Counted from the stretch's first letter, positions 9,258 through 18,620 are shown. The stretch is 64,000 nt of DNA from Glaciimonas sp. (GCA_012927585.1 JABBOY010000031.1:1-64000), one strand, 5' to 3'. Notes: generated by a model from the sequence alone, not told the origin. A program made the numbers and translations.

Positions 9258-9569
9258 TTGCCGCCACAGCCACTAACAAAAAGCAAGGTTAGCGCCGATT
9301 TCCTCGCCATGCTGTTGATGGTCAAATTCGTCGATGCTCTGCCGCTAGCGTGTTTTGAATACGTCCTTGACCGGCACGGTGTGCCGGCGCTGGCTGCAGG
9401 CCTGGGTGGAAAAGACGCCGCCCGGCGTTGCGCCGAAGAGCGCGCTCGGGACGGTATTGGCTTATATGCAAAAATATTGGAGTGGCCTTCCACGCTACAC
9501 CGAACCCGGCGATCTGCCGATCGACAACAATCGCTGCGAGAATGCGCTTCGCCGGTTTGTTATTGGATA
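9258..9569 (+). mobile_element. IS66-family TnpC remnant with internal deletion
   Basis: Two TnpC pieces are fused with most of the catalytic middle missing. The first (9258-9383, one frame) carries PPQPLTKSKVSADFLAMLL and VKFVDALPL. The second (to 9569, another frame) carries PPGVAPKSALGTVLAYMQKY, WSGLPRY and LPIDNNRCENALRRFVIG, the C-terminal signature of IS66 transposases. It lies just after the dioxygenase gene and has the same orientation as the TnpB fragment at 4466-4546. The 9570-9751 stretch that follows holds no gene and probably includes the promoter of the next one. Confidence 0.85.
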
Positions 9570-9751
9570 AAGCCATTTTTCAGAAATGAAAACGTATTGT
9601 TTGGCGTTTTTATATTTTTTTCTGCATGCGAAGGTACAACGCCAGGGATAGAAATATTCCGCATAACTAAAGCCGAATATCTTCGTGTACGAAATGCCGC
9701 TGGCGATGCAATATTGGCCCGTCTACACGTTTTTAAAGGCCAAGCTCCGTC

Positions 9752-10963
9752 ATGTCTCCAGCACTTATCCGGTCGCAACAAGACCAGCAATCAGACCCTC
9801 TGGAAATCAAACCGCTCACTATTGCCAGCATTCTTGCGCAGCGTTTTTCCGAGACGGCCGTCGCCCGCGATCAAGCCGGTGGGCACGCCGCCATTGAGCG
9901 TGAATGGATACGTGAATCCGGCTTGCTGACCCTGTCGATCCCGACCGAATTCGGCGGGCAGGGCGCGGATTGGCCAACGGTTTATCACGTCATTCGCATC
10001 CTGGCGCAAGCCGACAGCGCGTTGGCCCATGTATTCGCCTTCCATCACTTGCAACTGGCCGGTATCGAGCTGTACGGCAGTGCGCAGCAACAACGCCGTT
10101 TGCTGACGGATACCGTCGAAAAACGTCTGTTTTGGGGCAACGCCTTGAATCCGCTCGACAGGCGTGTGATTGCTACCGCTAATGCCGACGGCTTCACCAT
10201 CGACGGCATAAAGAGTTTCTCGTCCGGCTCGGTCGGTTCCGACTGGTTGACGATTTCGGCCTGGGACGAAGCTTCCCAAAGCGCGCTGATCGCTGTGCTG
10301 CCGACCGTGCTGGACGGCATTGTAGTGCAGCCGGATTGGGACGGATTCGGCCAGCGCCAGACCGACAGCGGCAACGTGCATTTCACGCATGTGCATTTGC
10401 CCAACGAATGGGTGTTGCAGACGCCGGCGCAGGTTGCCACGCCGCAGGCGACGTTGCGTTCGCAGGTGGCGCAATTGATCATGGCTAATCTCTACATTGG
10501 CATCGGATTGGGTGCTTTTGAAGCGGCGCGCCGCTATACCAAAGACCAATCCAAACCGTGGTTTGCGTCCGGCGTGACAGCGGCAACGGATGACCCGTTT
10601 ATCCAGCATCGGTACGGCGAGCTGTGGTTGTTGCTGCGCCCTGCCATCGTGCTGGCCGACCACGCTGCCATCGCACTGGAAAAGGTATTCCGCAAAGGCG
10701 CGCTGATCACCGCGCGCGACCGCGGCGAAGTGGCGGTGGCCGTGGCGGAAGCTAAATGCCTGGCGCATCGCGCGGGCATCGAAGTGAGTAGCCAGATGTT
10801 CGAGTTGACCGGTGCGCGCTCGACCTCGGCGCGGTATGGCTACGACCGCTTTTGGCGCAACGTGCGGGTGCATACGCTGCACGACCCAATCGATTACAAA
10901 TTGCGCGATTTGGGCCGCTATGCGCTCGAAGGCACGTTGCCTGAACCCACCGCGTATTCGTGA
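9752..10963 (+). CDS. SfnB/DszC-like acyl-CoA-dehydrogenase-fold flavoprotein
   Basis: A 403-residue protein of the acyl-CoA dehydrogenase fold, closest in look to the SfnB/DszC sulfur-acquisition group. The N-terminal helical domain has LTLSIPTEFGGQGADWPTV, the middle has FSSGSVGSDWLTISAW, and the C-terminal helices include RSTSARYGYDRFWRNVR and HTLHDPIDYK. Such enzymes use reduced flavin and O2 to oxidise dimethyl sulfone, dibenzothiophene or related sulfur compounds. It begins a plus-strand run with a MetNIQ-like importer and a DszA/NtaA-like monooxygenase, so uptake and two-step oxidation of one organosulfur substrate is likely. It is unlikely to be a fatty-acyl dehydrogenase given this context. 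Confidence 0.82.
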   Translation: MSPALIRSQQDQQSDPLEIKPLTIASILAQRFSETAVARDQAGGHAAIEREWIRESGLLTLSIPTEFGGQGADWPTVYHVIRILAQADSALAHVFAFHHLQLAGIELYGSAQQQRRLLTDTVEKRLFWGNALNPLDRRVIATANADGFTIDGIKSFSSGSVGSDWLTISAWDEASQSALIAVLPTVLDGIVVQPDWDGFGQRQTDSGNVHFTHVHLPNEWVLQTPAQVATPQATLRSQVAQLIMANLYIGIGLGAFEAARRYTKDQSKPWFASGVTAATDDPFIQHRYGELWLLLRPAIVLADHAAIALEKVFRKGALITARDRGEVAVAVAEAKCLAHRAGIEVSSQMFELTGARSTSARYGYDRFWRNVRVHTLHDPIDYKLRDLGRYALEGTLPEPTAYS

Positions 10964-10976
10964 TGCGGAGCCAACC

Positions 10977-11786
10977 ATGACGACATTGCAACGCGCACCT
11001 GTGATCCACGTCGATGCGGCCAGCAAGTCTTTCGCGCTGCCGCGTGGCAGGCAGTTTGACGCGGTTAAAAACGTCACGTTAAAAGTGCATGAAGGCGACA
11101 TCTTCGGTTTGATCGGCAAAAGTGGCGCGGGCAAATCGACTTTGCTGCGCCTGATTAATCTGCTGGAGCGGCCCGACCAAGGTACGATTACCGTCGCCGG
11201 GCGCGAGCTGACGCAGCTCAACAAACGCCAGTTGCGCGATGCCCGGCAAAACATCGGCATGATTTTCCAACAATTCAATTTGCTGCAAAACGCCAGCGTG
11301 TTTGAGAACGTTGCCTTCCCTTTGAAAATTCATGGCGGCATGAACTTGCAGCACATTACAGCGCGGGTGCATGAGTGTCTGGCGCTGGTGGAATTGAGCG
11401 ACAAGTTCGATAGCTATCCGGCGCAATTGTCGGGCGGCCAAAAACAACGCGTAGCCATTGCCCGCGCGCTGGCCAGTCGCCCTGCGGTGCTGCTGTGCGA
11501 CGAGCCGACCTCTGCCCTCGACGCGGACACTACCCGCGCGCTGCTTGATACTTTACGCGACATTAATCAACGCCTTGGTGTCACGATCGTGATCGTCAGC
11601 CATGAGTTGTCGGTGCTGGGCACGATCTGCAATCAAGTCGCCGTCATTGAGGATGGCGTTATCGCCGAGCAGTTCGCGCTGACGGATACCAGCGTTGTGC
11701 GCAAAACGTCGCTGGGACGGGAATTAGCTTATTACGGTACCGAAGCATTTGCCGCGACTGCCTGGAAAGGAGTTGAACATGCTTGA
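10977..11786 (+). CDS. MetN-like ABC transporter ATP-binding protein, short form
   Basis: This 269-residue ATPase resembles Met[38 protein letters not shown] and [12 protein letters not shown] are all intact. Typical MetN proteins are about 340 residues and end in a NIL/C2 domain that senses methionine; here only about 35 residues follow the ATPase core, so that regulatory domain is missing. The start at 10977 follows GGAG; a frame reaching back to 10812 overlaps the previous gene. It overlaps the permease gene by 8 bases. The importer may therefore take a non-methionine substrate, consistent with its oxygenase neighbours. Confidence 0.87.
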   Translation: MTTLQRAPVIHVDAASKSFALPRGRQFDAVKNVTLKVHEGDIFGLIGKSGAGKSTLLRLINLLERPDQGTITVAGRELTQLNKRQLRDARQNIGMIFQQFNLLQNASVFENVAFPLKIHGGMNLQHITARVHECLALVELSDKFDSYPAQLSGGQKQRVAIARALASRPAVLLCDEPTSALDADTTRALLDTLRDINQRLGVTIVIVSHELSVLGTICNQVAVIEDGVIAEQFALTDTSVVRKTSLGRELAYYGTEAFAATAWKGVEHA

Positions 11787-12441
11787 AAATATCATCAGCC
11801 TGCTGCCAGAAATCGGGGTCGCGTTGGGCCAGACTCTGACCATGCTGGCGATTGGCTTATTGGCTGCGGTGCTGATCGGCGGCCCACTGGGAATTTTTCT
11901 GTTTCTGGTAGAGGGCGGACAGTCGCTGCAAAACCGGCCGGTGGCCTTGGTGCTTGGCTGGTTCGTTAATACGGTGCGTTCCTTTCCTTTCATTATCTTG
12001 CTGGTTGCGCTGGTGCCGTTCACTCGGATCATCGCCGGTACTTCCATCGGGCCGCTGGCAGCCGCGGTGCCTTTATCGTTCGCGGCGATTCCCTACTTTG
12101 CACGGCTAGTCGAGCAAAATCTGCGTGAAGTGCCGCGCGGCGTGATCGAAGCGGCACATGCGATGGGCGCTTCCGAATTGCAAATCGTAGTGCGCGTGTT
12201 GCTGGTGGAAGCACGCTCCGGCCTGGTGCTCGCACTGACAGTGCTGTCGATCAGCTTCTTGTCGTATTCGGCGATGGCCGGCGTGGTCGGTGGCGGTGGC
12301 ATTGGCGACATCGCCATCCGTTACGGCTATTACCGTTTTCAGACCGACATCATGGTTGTAACCGTGGCTATGTTGATCGCGCTGGTGCAGTTGATCCAAT
12401 TTAGCGGTACCCGCATCGCCAAACGTCTCGACAAACGCTGA
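11779..12441 (+). CDS. MetI-like ABC transporter permease
   Basis: A 220-residue inner-membrane permease with about five hydrophobic helices, close to MetI in length and in motifs such as NTVRSFPFIILLVALVPFTR, REVPRGVIEAAHAMGAS and YSAMAGVVGGGGIGDIAIRY. The ATG at 11779 overlaps the MetN-like stop by 8 bases and is preceded by AAAGGAG. It should pair with the ATPase at 10977 and the binding protein at 12473. In the MetI family such proteins import D/L-methionine or oxidised methionine; here an organosulfur analogue is equally possible. Confidence 0.9.
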   Translation: MLENIISLLPEIGVALGQTLTMLAIGLLAAVLIGGPLGIFLFLVEGGQSLQNRPVALVLGWFVNTVRSFPFIILLVALVPFTRIIAGTSIGPLAAAVPLSFAAIPYFARLVEQNLREVPRGVIEAAHAMGASELQIVVRVLLVEARSGLVLALTVLSISFLSYSAMAGVVGGGGIGDIAIRYGYYRFQTDIMVVTVAMLIALVQLIQFSGTRIAKRLDKR

Positions 12442-12472
12442 AGCACCGTATTTCTCAACTATTAAGGACATC

Positions 12473-13300
12473 ATGATTACCAACCGCCGCACGTTACTTC
12501 TCAGCGCATTGAGCCTGGCTCTTGCATCGACACTAGCCTTTGCCAAAGACCCAAAAGAATTGGTGATCGGTACCAGTGCCGGCCCTTATGCCGATCAGAT
12601 CAAATTAGGCATCAAGCCGATTCTTGAGAAAAAAGGCTACAAAGTCAAAGTGGTCGAATTCAACGATTACATCCAGCCGAATTTTGCGTTGGCCGAAGGC
12701 TCTCTGGACGCCAACGCATTCCAACACATTATTTACCTGACCAAGTTCTCTACCGAAAATAAGCTGGCCTTGAGCGAACTGATTAAAGTGCCGACGGCGC
12801 CGATTGCGATCTACAGCAAAAAGCACAAAAAACTGACGGAAGTGACGGAGGGAACAACCGTAGCATTGCCGAATGACCCGACCAATCAGGCTCGTGCTTT
12901 GGTATTGCTGGAGCAACTGGGCTGGATCAAGCTGCGCGCCAATTACGACCCAATCCGCGTATCGGAAAAAGACGTAGCCGACAATATCAAAAAAATCAAA
13001 CTGATCCAGTTGGAAGCGGCGCAACTGCCACGTTCACTGGAAGATACCGATTACTCTTTCATCAACGGTAATTTCGCGCTCGCTTCCGGCCTGAAACTGA
13101 CCGAAGCACTCGCCGCTGAAAAAATCTCGCCGAACTATCAGAATCTGGTTGCGGTGCGCACTGCAGACAAGGGTAAACCTTGGGTGAAAGATCTGGAAGC
13201 GGCTTATCGCTCGCGTGAATTTCTGGCGGTGACCAACAAGTACTTCGCCGGTTTTTCCAAGCCTAATTACCAACAAGCCTTGCAAAGCTTGAGCAAATAA
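12473..13300 (+). CDS. MetQ/NlpA-like substrate-binding protein
   Basis: This 275-residue protein belongs to the NlpA/MetQ family (VIGTSAGPYADQIK, VKVVEFNDYIQPN, LDANAFQHIIYL). Its N-terminus is a plain signal peptide ending near AFAKD, with no cysteine lipobox, whereas canonical MetQ is a lipoprotein; it is probably a free periplasmic protein. It sits 31 bases after the permease and 16 bases before the flavin monooxygenase gene, so it delivers the substrate that those oxygenases attack. Ligand residues cannot be assigned by eye. Confidence 0.88.
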   Translation: MITNRRTLLLSALSLALASTLAFAKDPKELVIGTSAGPYADQIKLGIKPILEKKGYKVKVVEFNDYIQPNFALAEGSLDANAFQHIIYLTKFSTENKLALSELIKVPTAPIAIYSKKHKKLTEVTEGTTVALPNDPTNQARALVLLEQLGWIKLRANYDPIRVSEKDVADNIKKIKLIQLEAAQLPRSLEDTDYSFINGNFALASGLKLTEALAAEKISPNYQNLVAVRTADKGKPWVKDLEAAYRSREFLAVTNKYFAGFSKPNYQQALQSLSK

Positions 13301-13316
13301 TTGACACGTATTCGCC

Positions 13317-14702
13317 ATGAAAAAAACAATCCATTTCAACGCGTTTCAAATGAATACGGTGGGCCACCAGTCTCCAGGTTTATGGACGCACCCACGCGAT
13401 AACAGCCACCGGTACACCGACCCGGAATATTGGGTCGAACTGGCGCGCTTGCTGGAAGCCGGATGCTTCGATGCAATTTTCCTGGCCGATGTATTGGGTG
13501 TGTACGACGTCTACCAGGGCAGCGCCGATGCCGCTTTGCGCCACGGCGTGCAAGTGCCGATGAACGATCCTCTGGCATTGGTGCCGTTGATGGCGCATGT
13601 GACCAAACACCTTGGTTTTGGCGTCACCAGTGCCATCACTTACGAACATCCTTATACGTTTGCACGCCGTATTTCTACGCTCGATCATTTGAGCGGCGGG
13701 CGCGTCGGCTGGAATATCGTTACCGGTTATCTTGATAGCGCCGCCCGCAATATCGGCTTGAAGCAGCAACTCGGCCACGATGATCGTTACGAATTGGCCG
13801 ACGAATATCTGGAAGTGGTCTATAAGCTGTTGGAAAAAAGTTGGGACGATGACGCCGTTATTAATGACAAAAAACGCGGCATTTACACCGACCCGGCGCG
13901 GGTGCATCCGATCAACCATCATGGGAAATATTACGACGTGCCCGGCATTCATTTATGCGAGCCGTCGCCGCAGCGCACGCCGCTGCTGTATCAGGCCGGC
14001 ACTTCGCCGCGCGGCACCGCATTTGCAGCGCGTCATGCTGAATGCACTTTTGTCAGCGGGCCAAGCAAAATAGTGGTTAAGCGTTATGTCGACGACACGC
14101 GCGCCGCTGCCGGTGCTGCAGGACGGAACCCTGATCAGCTGCGGATCTACGCGCAGGCTCTGATCATCACAGGTGCCACCGAAGCCGAGGCGCAGGCCAA
14201 GTATGCGGATTATCGTCAATATATCGATATCGATGCGGCATTGGTCTTGTTGTCGGGCTGGACCGGCGTCGATTTCAGCCGCTTTCCACTCGACGCCACC
14301 ATCGACTACATCGAATCCGACGCCGGTCGTTCGGCGCTGGCCTCGTTTAGCGCAGCCGACCCGGCGCGCACATGGACAGTGCGCGAAGCAGCGGAATTTA
14401 TTGGCATTGGCGGTCGCGGCCCGGTCCTGATCGGCGATGCGAAACAAGTGGCGGACCAGCTCGAAGCATGGATGGACGAGACCGGTATCGACGGCTTCAA
14501 CCTCGCTTTCGCGATTGCCCACGAAACGATGCGAGATGTGGTCGAGTTCATCGTGCCTGAACTACAGCGGCGCGGGCGTTACAACACCGAGTATGCCGAT
14601 GGCACATTGCGCAACAAGCTGTTCGGTGCAGGTCCGCACTTGCATCCACAGCATGTCGGGCGGCAAGTGCGGATTGAATCACCCTTGCAAACTGCTGCAT
14701 GA
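13317..14702 (+). CDS. NtaA/SnaA/DszA-family flavin-dependent monooxygenase
   Basis: A 461-residue luciferase-like monooxygenase of the NtaA/SnaA/DszA group, which uses FMNH2 from a separate reductase. Family stretches include HPRDNSHRYTDPEYWVELAR, the catalytic-barrel segment LSGGRVGWNIVTGYLDSAAR, and PRGTAFAARHAECTFVSGPS. The length matches the family (about 440-470). With the SfnB/DszC-like protein at 9752 and the importer between them, it resembles a desulfurisation pathway in which two flavin enzymes cleave a C-S bond. Other members attack nitrilotriacetate or EDTA, but the surroundings are all sulfur genes. The FMN reductase could be SsuE at 32961. Confidence 0.87.
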   Translation: MKKTIHFNAFQMNTVGHQSPGLWTHPRDNSHRYTDPEYWVELARLLEAGCFDAIFLADVLGVYDVYQGSADAALRHGVQVPMNDPLALVPLMAHVTKHLGFGVTSAITYEHPYTFARRISTLDHLSGGRVGWNIVTGYLDSAARNIGLKQQLGHDDRYELADEYLEVVYKLLEKSWDDDAVINDKKRGIYTDPARVHPINHHGKYYDVPGIHLCEPSPQRTPLLYQAGTSPRGTAFAARHAECTFVSGPSKIVVKRYVDDTRAAAGAAGRNPDQLRIYAQALIITGATEAEAQAKYADYRQYIDIDAALVLLSGWTGVDFSRFPLDATIDYIESDAGRSALASFSAADPARTWTVREAAEFIGIGGRGPVLIGDAKQVADQLEAWMDETGIDGFNLAFAIAHETMRDVVEFIVPELQRRGRYNTEYADGTLRNKLFGAGPHLHPQHVGRQVRIESPLQTAA

Positions 14703-14729
14703 CACTTCGCCACACAATACAAGGAATAT

Positions 14730-15713
14730 ATGAAACGTAGAATTCTGTTGCAATTGGCTGCCGGCAGCGCCGCTCTTGCCATCTTGCCGAAACTGGCGAA
14801 TGCCGCGTCTCCCCTCAAGGAACTCCGCCTCGATTACGCTTATTACTCGCCGACCAGCCTGGTATTGCGCCGGTTCGGCTGGCTGGAGCAGGAATTCAAA
14901 AGCGACGGCACCAATATCAAGTGGGTTCTTAGCGCCGGCAGCAACCGCGCCCTGGAATACCTGAACGCAAACAGTATCGACATCGGATCGAGTGCCGGGC
15001 TGGCAGCGCTATTGGCCAAGGCCAACGGCAATCCGATCAAGACGCCGTATATTTTTTCGCGCCCGGAGTGGACCGCGCTGGTGGTGCGCAAGGATTCCCC
15101 GATCCGCAAACTGGCCGATCTGAAGGGCAAGAAAGTTGCCGCAACCAAGGGCACCGACCCCTATTTGTTCCTGCTCCGTTCATTGAATACGGTGGGTCTG
15201 AAACGCGGCGATATAGAGCATGTCGGCCTGCAACACGCCGATGGCCGCGCCGCGCTGGAACAAGGCAGGGTCGATGCGTGGGCCGGACTCGATCCGCATA
15301 TGGCAGCGAGCGAACTGGCCGGCGGCTCGCGCCTGATTTACCGTAATGTCGCATTCAACACCTACGGTTTTTTGAATGTGCGCGAAGAGTTCCTCGCCAA
15401 TCGCCCAGCCGAGCTGGCGCGTGTGATCCGTGCTTACGAACGTGCTCGCGTCTGGGTTATCGCCAATCCGACTGAAGCGGCCAAGATACTGTCTGAAGAA
15501 GCCAAGGTCACTTTGCCGGTGGCGCTATTGCAAATCAAACTGCGTAGCGATTTCAGCAACCCACAACCGTCAATAGAACATGTCAAAGCCCTGCAAGCCG
15601 CCGCCCCCATCCTGCAGGAGGAGACACTGGTGAAGCCGGGCACCGACCTGAATCGCGTGATTCTCGATCTGATTGACACACGTTTTGCGCAGCCATTGAT
15701 TGTGCGTACCTAA
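14730..15713 (+). CDS. Sulfonate-type (SsuA-like) periplasmic binding protein
   Basis: A 327-residue NitT/TauT-class binding protein. Residues 1-25 are a signal peptide ending near ANAAS. Motifs typical of aliphatic-sulfonate binders include IDIGSSAGLAALLAKANGNP, LKGKKVAATKGTDPYLFLLR and QGRVDAWAGLDPHMAASELA. It starts a second importer set with the permease at 15727 and ATPase at 16560 and follows the flavin monooxygenase by 27 bases, so it may share that transcript. It differs clearly from the SsuA at 31760 and the orphan at 25635, suggesting a different sulfonate preference. Confidence 0.88.
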   Translation: MKRRILLQLAAGSAALAILPKLANAASPLKELRLDYAYYSPTSLVLRRFGWLEQEFKSDGTNIKWVLSAGSNRALEYLNANSIDIGSSAGLAALLAKANGNPIKTPYIFSRPEWTALVVRKDSPIRKLADLKGKKVAATKGTDPYLFLLRSLNTVGLKRGDIEHVGLQHADGRAALEQGRVDAWAGLDPHMAASELAGGSRLIYRNVAFNTYGFLNVREEFLANRPAELARVIRAYERARVWVIANPTEAAKILSEEAKVTLPVALLQIKLRSDFSNPQPSIEHVKALQAAAPILQEETLVKPGTDLNRVILDLIDTRFAQPLIVRT

Positions 15714-15726
15714 AGGAAAGGCAGCT

Positions 15727-16551
15727 ATGACGACCTCATCAATCGAACTTGACACTGCGCTTGCGACGAGCCCTCGGGAGGCCGACAAATTGGTGCCGCG
15801 AGTATTGCTCGGTCTGTTATTGCCAAGCGCCGCCTTGCTCGCCGCTGAAATCGGCGTGCGCTCAGGACTGGTGCCGGCTAATTTATTGCCGGCACCAAGC
15901 GAGATCGCGGGCACCATTGCGTATCTGGCGCAGAACGGATTGGCTAGCCATGTTGCGGCCAGTGTGGCCCGGGTTGCCACCGGTTTCATGGCCGGGGTTA
16001 CGCTGGCCATTTTATTGGGAGTGGCGGTCGGCCTGAATCGCCGTACCGAGGCCTTGCTCGATCCTAGCTTTCAGGCGCTGCGCGCGATTCCGTCACTGGC
16101 CTGGGTGCCGTTATTGCTGTTGTGGCTGGGAATCGATGAAGCGCCAAAATTGGTGTTGATCGCCATCGGTGCTTTCTTCCCTGTGTATATGGGGGTAGTG
16201 TCCGGCATTCGTGATGTGGACCGCAAATTGATCGAAGTCGCGCAGCTTTATCGTCTGAGCCGCAGCGCGTTGGCGCGCCGTGTCTTGCTGCCGGCGGCAC
16301 TGCCGGCGATACTGACAGGCTTGCGTAACGGCCTGAGTCTGGCCTGGATGTTCATGGTCGCAGCAGAGTTGATCGCGGCCAGTCAGGGCCTCGGTTATCT
16401 GTTGTCCGACGGCCGCGAAACCAGCCGCGCCGACATCGTGCTGGCTGTCATTGCCCTGCTGGCGGTGCTCGGCAAAGTCAGCGACAGCCTTGTGTCAAGT
16501 CTCGAAAAGCATTTATTGGCATGGCGCGATAGTTACGCCAGTGTCGCGTAA
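15727..16551 (+). CDS. Sulfonate-type ABC transporter permease (SsuC-like)
   Basis: A 274-residue permease with about six membrane helices. The central RAIPSLAWVPLLLLWLGIDE and the coupling loop around RSALARRVLLPAALPA are signatures of the SsuC/TauC group. The start at 15727 follows AAAGGAAAGG; a longer frame at 15700 overlaps the binding-protein gene. It lies 13 bases after the binding-protein gene and 8 bases before the ATPase gene. Imports an inferred sulfonate across the inner membrane. Confidence 0.9.
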   Translation: MTTSSIELDTALATSPREADKLVPRVLLGLLLPSAALLAAEIGVRSGLVPANLLPAPSEIAGTIAYLAQNGLASHVAASVARVATGFMAGVTLAILLGVAVGLNRRTEALLDPSFQALRAIPSLAWVPLLLLWLGIDEAPKLVLIAIGAFFPVYMGVVSGIRDVDRKLIEVAQLYRLSRSALARRVLLPAALPAILTGLRNGLSLAWMFMVAAELIAASQGLGYLLSDGRETSRADIVLAVIALLAVLGKVSDSLVSSLEKHLLAWRDSYASVA

Positions 16552-16559
16552 GGCTAGTG

Positions 16560-17294
16560 ATGAGTGAGTTATTAGACATCGCAATCAATGAAAAACGTTA
16601 CGGTGAGCGCCAGGTGCTACGCAATGTGCAGTTGAAATTGAAGCCAGGCGAGATCGTGAGCCTGATCGGCGCCAGTGGTTGTGGCAAAAGCAGTCTGCTG
16701 TCTATCGTGGCCGGTCTTGATCGCGCATTTCGCGGCACGGTGCGTCTTGATGGCGAGTTGCTCAGTGGCGTGAGCCGCGATATCGGCTTCATATTTCAGG
16801 AACCACGCCTGTTTCCATGGCTGACAGTGGCGCAAAACATCGCCTTCGAGCTTGGCACGGACGGACCCAGGCATCCGCTGGTTGCGACCTTGCTTGATGA
16901 AGTAGGACTGAGCGGGTACGCGGACGCGCTGCCGAAGCAGTTATCCGGCGGTCAAGCGCAGCGGGTGGCGATTGCGCGTGGCTTGTTCACGCGCCCGCGC
17001 GTGCTGCTGCTAGACGAACCATTTTCAGCGGTCGATGCATTTACGCGCATGAAACTACAGGACTTGCTTATACGCGTGGCGCGCCAGCATGCGCTGACGG
17101 TGTTGCTGGTGACGCACGATATCGACGAAGCGCTTTACCTGAGCGACCGCATTATCCTGCTCGATACAGTCGCCGGTCCGTTGCGCGCTGAGTTTATCGT
17201 TGCTCTGCCGCAGCCGCGAGAGCGCACTGATGCTGCGCTGGCGCCACTGAAGTCGACGATTCTGAATAGCCTGCATGCCGCGCATGCGATTTAA
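16560..17294 (+). CDS. Sulfonate-type ABC transporter ATP-binding protein (SsuB-like)
   Basis: A 244-residue ATPase with GASGCGKSS (last residue Ser rather than Thr, still functional), IFQEPRLFPWLTVAQNI typical of the SsuB/TauB group, LSGGQAQR, and VLLLDEPFSAVDAF. The switch histidine is in VTHDIDEALY. The ATG at 16560 is preferred to the GTG one codon earlier. It is the last gene of the importer beginning at 14730. No clear terminator follows; a gene-free stretch of about 400 bases comes next. Confidence 0.9.
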   Translation: MSELLDIAINEKRYGERQVLRNVQLKLKPGEIVSLIGASGCGKSSLLSIVAGLDRAFRGTVRLDGELLSGVSRDIGFIFQEPRLFPWLTVAQNIAFELGTDGPRHPLVATLLDEVGLSGYADALPKQLSGGQAQRVAIARGLFTRPRVLLLDEPFSAVDAFTRMKLQDLLIRVARQHALTVLLVTHDIDEALYLSDRIILLDTVAGPLRAEFIVALPQPRERTDAALAPLKSTILNSLHAAHAI

Positions 17295-17693
17295 TCAGGA
17301 TGCGCAATCCGCCGGAGTCGACTACCAAAGTAGTAGCGATTTCAATTTATCAAACGGTGAATATGGACTTGGCGCTGGCAGAAAGGCAATGCCGCCATGC
17401 AGGAGCTGATTGCATATTTTTGCATAATCCTGAGAGATATTCGTGGGAGCCAACTGGATTTCCAATATAGCGCCGATTCCTCTGTTATATTAGAATAAAT
17501 CATTTTAAATCAATAACTTGCGTTTATTTTCCGAGGTCAATATAATTAATTAAAGGCAAACAAATACAGTATTTAGATAAGAATACTTTCAGATTCCGCT
17601 AAAAGATTTTCTGTAATTGGTAGGCATGAATTGCGTGCTTCGGAACCATCCACCGATGCATGTAGAGGCCACAATCTGAACCGGTCACCACCC
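17295..17693. other. Gene-free AT-rich stretch before the encapsulin operon
   Basis: About 400 bases without a convincing gene. The stretch 17480-17620 is markedly AT-rich compared with its surroundings and is the likely promoter region of the serine acetyltransferase-encapsulin-desulfurase operon. No sigma-70 hexamer pair or regulator site could be fixed with confidence by eye. Confidence 0.5.
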
Positions 17694-18620
17694 ATGAATA
17701 CTAAAGTCTTTCATCAAATCAAAATTGCGCAGTCTCACTGGAATATTGATGCCGTCATTGAGGGACTTCGGAACTCGAGAGAAGTGACGCACAAGATCCG
17801 GCACCAGGGGAATATCCGTGAATTGCCCTCAAGAGGAGCGCTGATTAACATCTTGAATGGCTTGTCCGCAGTACTTTTCCCGACGCATTATGGCCATTCG
17901 AATCTGAGCGATGAAACCATTGACTATTTCGTCGGCAACACGCTCAATACGACCTTGAATCTGTTGATAGAACAGGTGCGACGTGGCTTGTTGTTCGCGA
18001 CCGATCAAGACGATAAAAGCGACACGGATCTGCATCAGGAGGCGATCAGGATTACGCGTGAATTTATTGCAGAATTGCCTCTGATTCGAGGGTTGCTGGT
18101 CAGCGATTTGCAGGCGGCGTTTCATGGCGATCCGGCTGCCACCAGCGTGGCGGAAGTGCTGCTGTGTTATCCCGGCACGATAGCGATTATTTATTATCGG
18201 CTGGCACACGCACTCTACCTATTGGGAACACCTTTCCTGGCACGGATGATCTCAGATATTGCGCACTCGCTGACCGGGATCGACATTCATCCAGGAGCTG
18301 AAATCGGCGGCAGTTTTTTCATCGATCACGGCACCGGTGTGGTGATCGGCGAAACTGCCATCATCGGCCAGCATGTACGGCTGTATCAAGCGGTCACCTT
18401 GGGTGCCAAGCGCTTTCCAACGGACGAAAACGGTGTTCTCATCAAAGGCAATGCGCGCCATCCAATCGTGGAAGATGATGTCGTGATTTATGCCGGGGCC
18501 ACGGTGCTGGGACGTGTCACCATCGGGCGCGGATCAACCATCGGCGGCAATGTCTGGCTGACGCAAAGCGTGCTCTCTGGAAGCAACATATCGCAGGCGC
18601 AAATGCGCAATAACCAATAA
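17694..18620 (+). CDS. Serine O-acetyltransferase (CysE/EpsC-like)
   Basis: This 308-residue enzyme makes O-acetylserine from serine and acetyl-CoA, the carbon skeleton for cysteine. Residues 1-175 are the helical N-terminal domain; the left-handed beta-helix then carries hexapeptide repeats and the active-site stretch GIDIHPGAEIGGSF followed by FIDHGTGVVIGETA. Its length fits the longer EpsC-type acetyltransferases rather than E. coli CysE. The start at 17694 (MNTKVF) is chosen over an alternative at 17631. It lies 48 bases upstream of the encapsulin gene, and serine acetyltransferases are known neighbours of family 2A encapsulins. It has no evident encapsulation tag, so it probably stays outside the shell. 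Confidence 0.92.
   Translation: MNTKVFHQIKIAQSHWNIDAVIEGLRNSREVTHKIRHQGNIRELPSRGALINILNGLSAVLFPTHYGHSNLSDETIDYFVGNTLNTTLNLLIEQVRRGLLFATDQDDKSDTDLHQEAIRITREFIAELPLIRGLLVSDLQAAFHGDPAATSVAEVLLCYPGTIAIIYYRLAHALYLLGTPFLARMISDIAHSLTGIDIHPGAEIGGSFFIDHGTGVVIGETAIIGQHVRLYQAVTLGAKRFPTDENGVLIKGNARHPIVEDDVVIYAGATVLGRVTIGRGSTIGGNVWLTQSVLSGSNISQAQMRNNQ

Noticed and set aside
9791-11278. Long minus-strand open frame of 495 codons
   Set aside because: It lies opposite two well-supported genes (SfnB-like and MetN-like), is rich in His, Arg and Gln, and has no family look; it is a high-GC antisense artefact.
12442-12472. SAM or other riboswitch for the MetNIQ-like operon
   Set aside because: The gaps within and before the operon are too short or show no conserved riboswitch structure.
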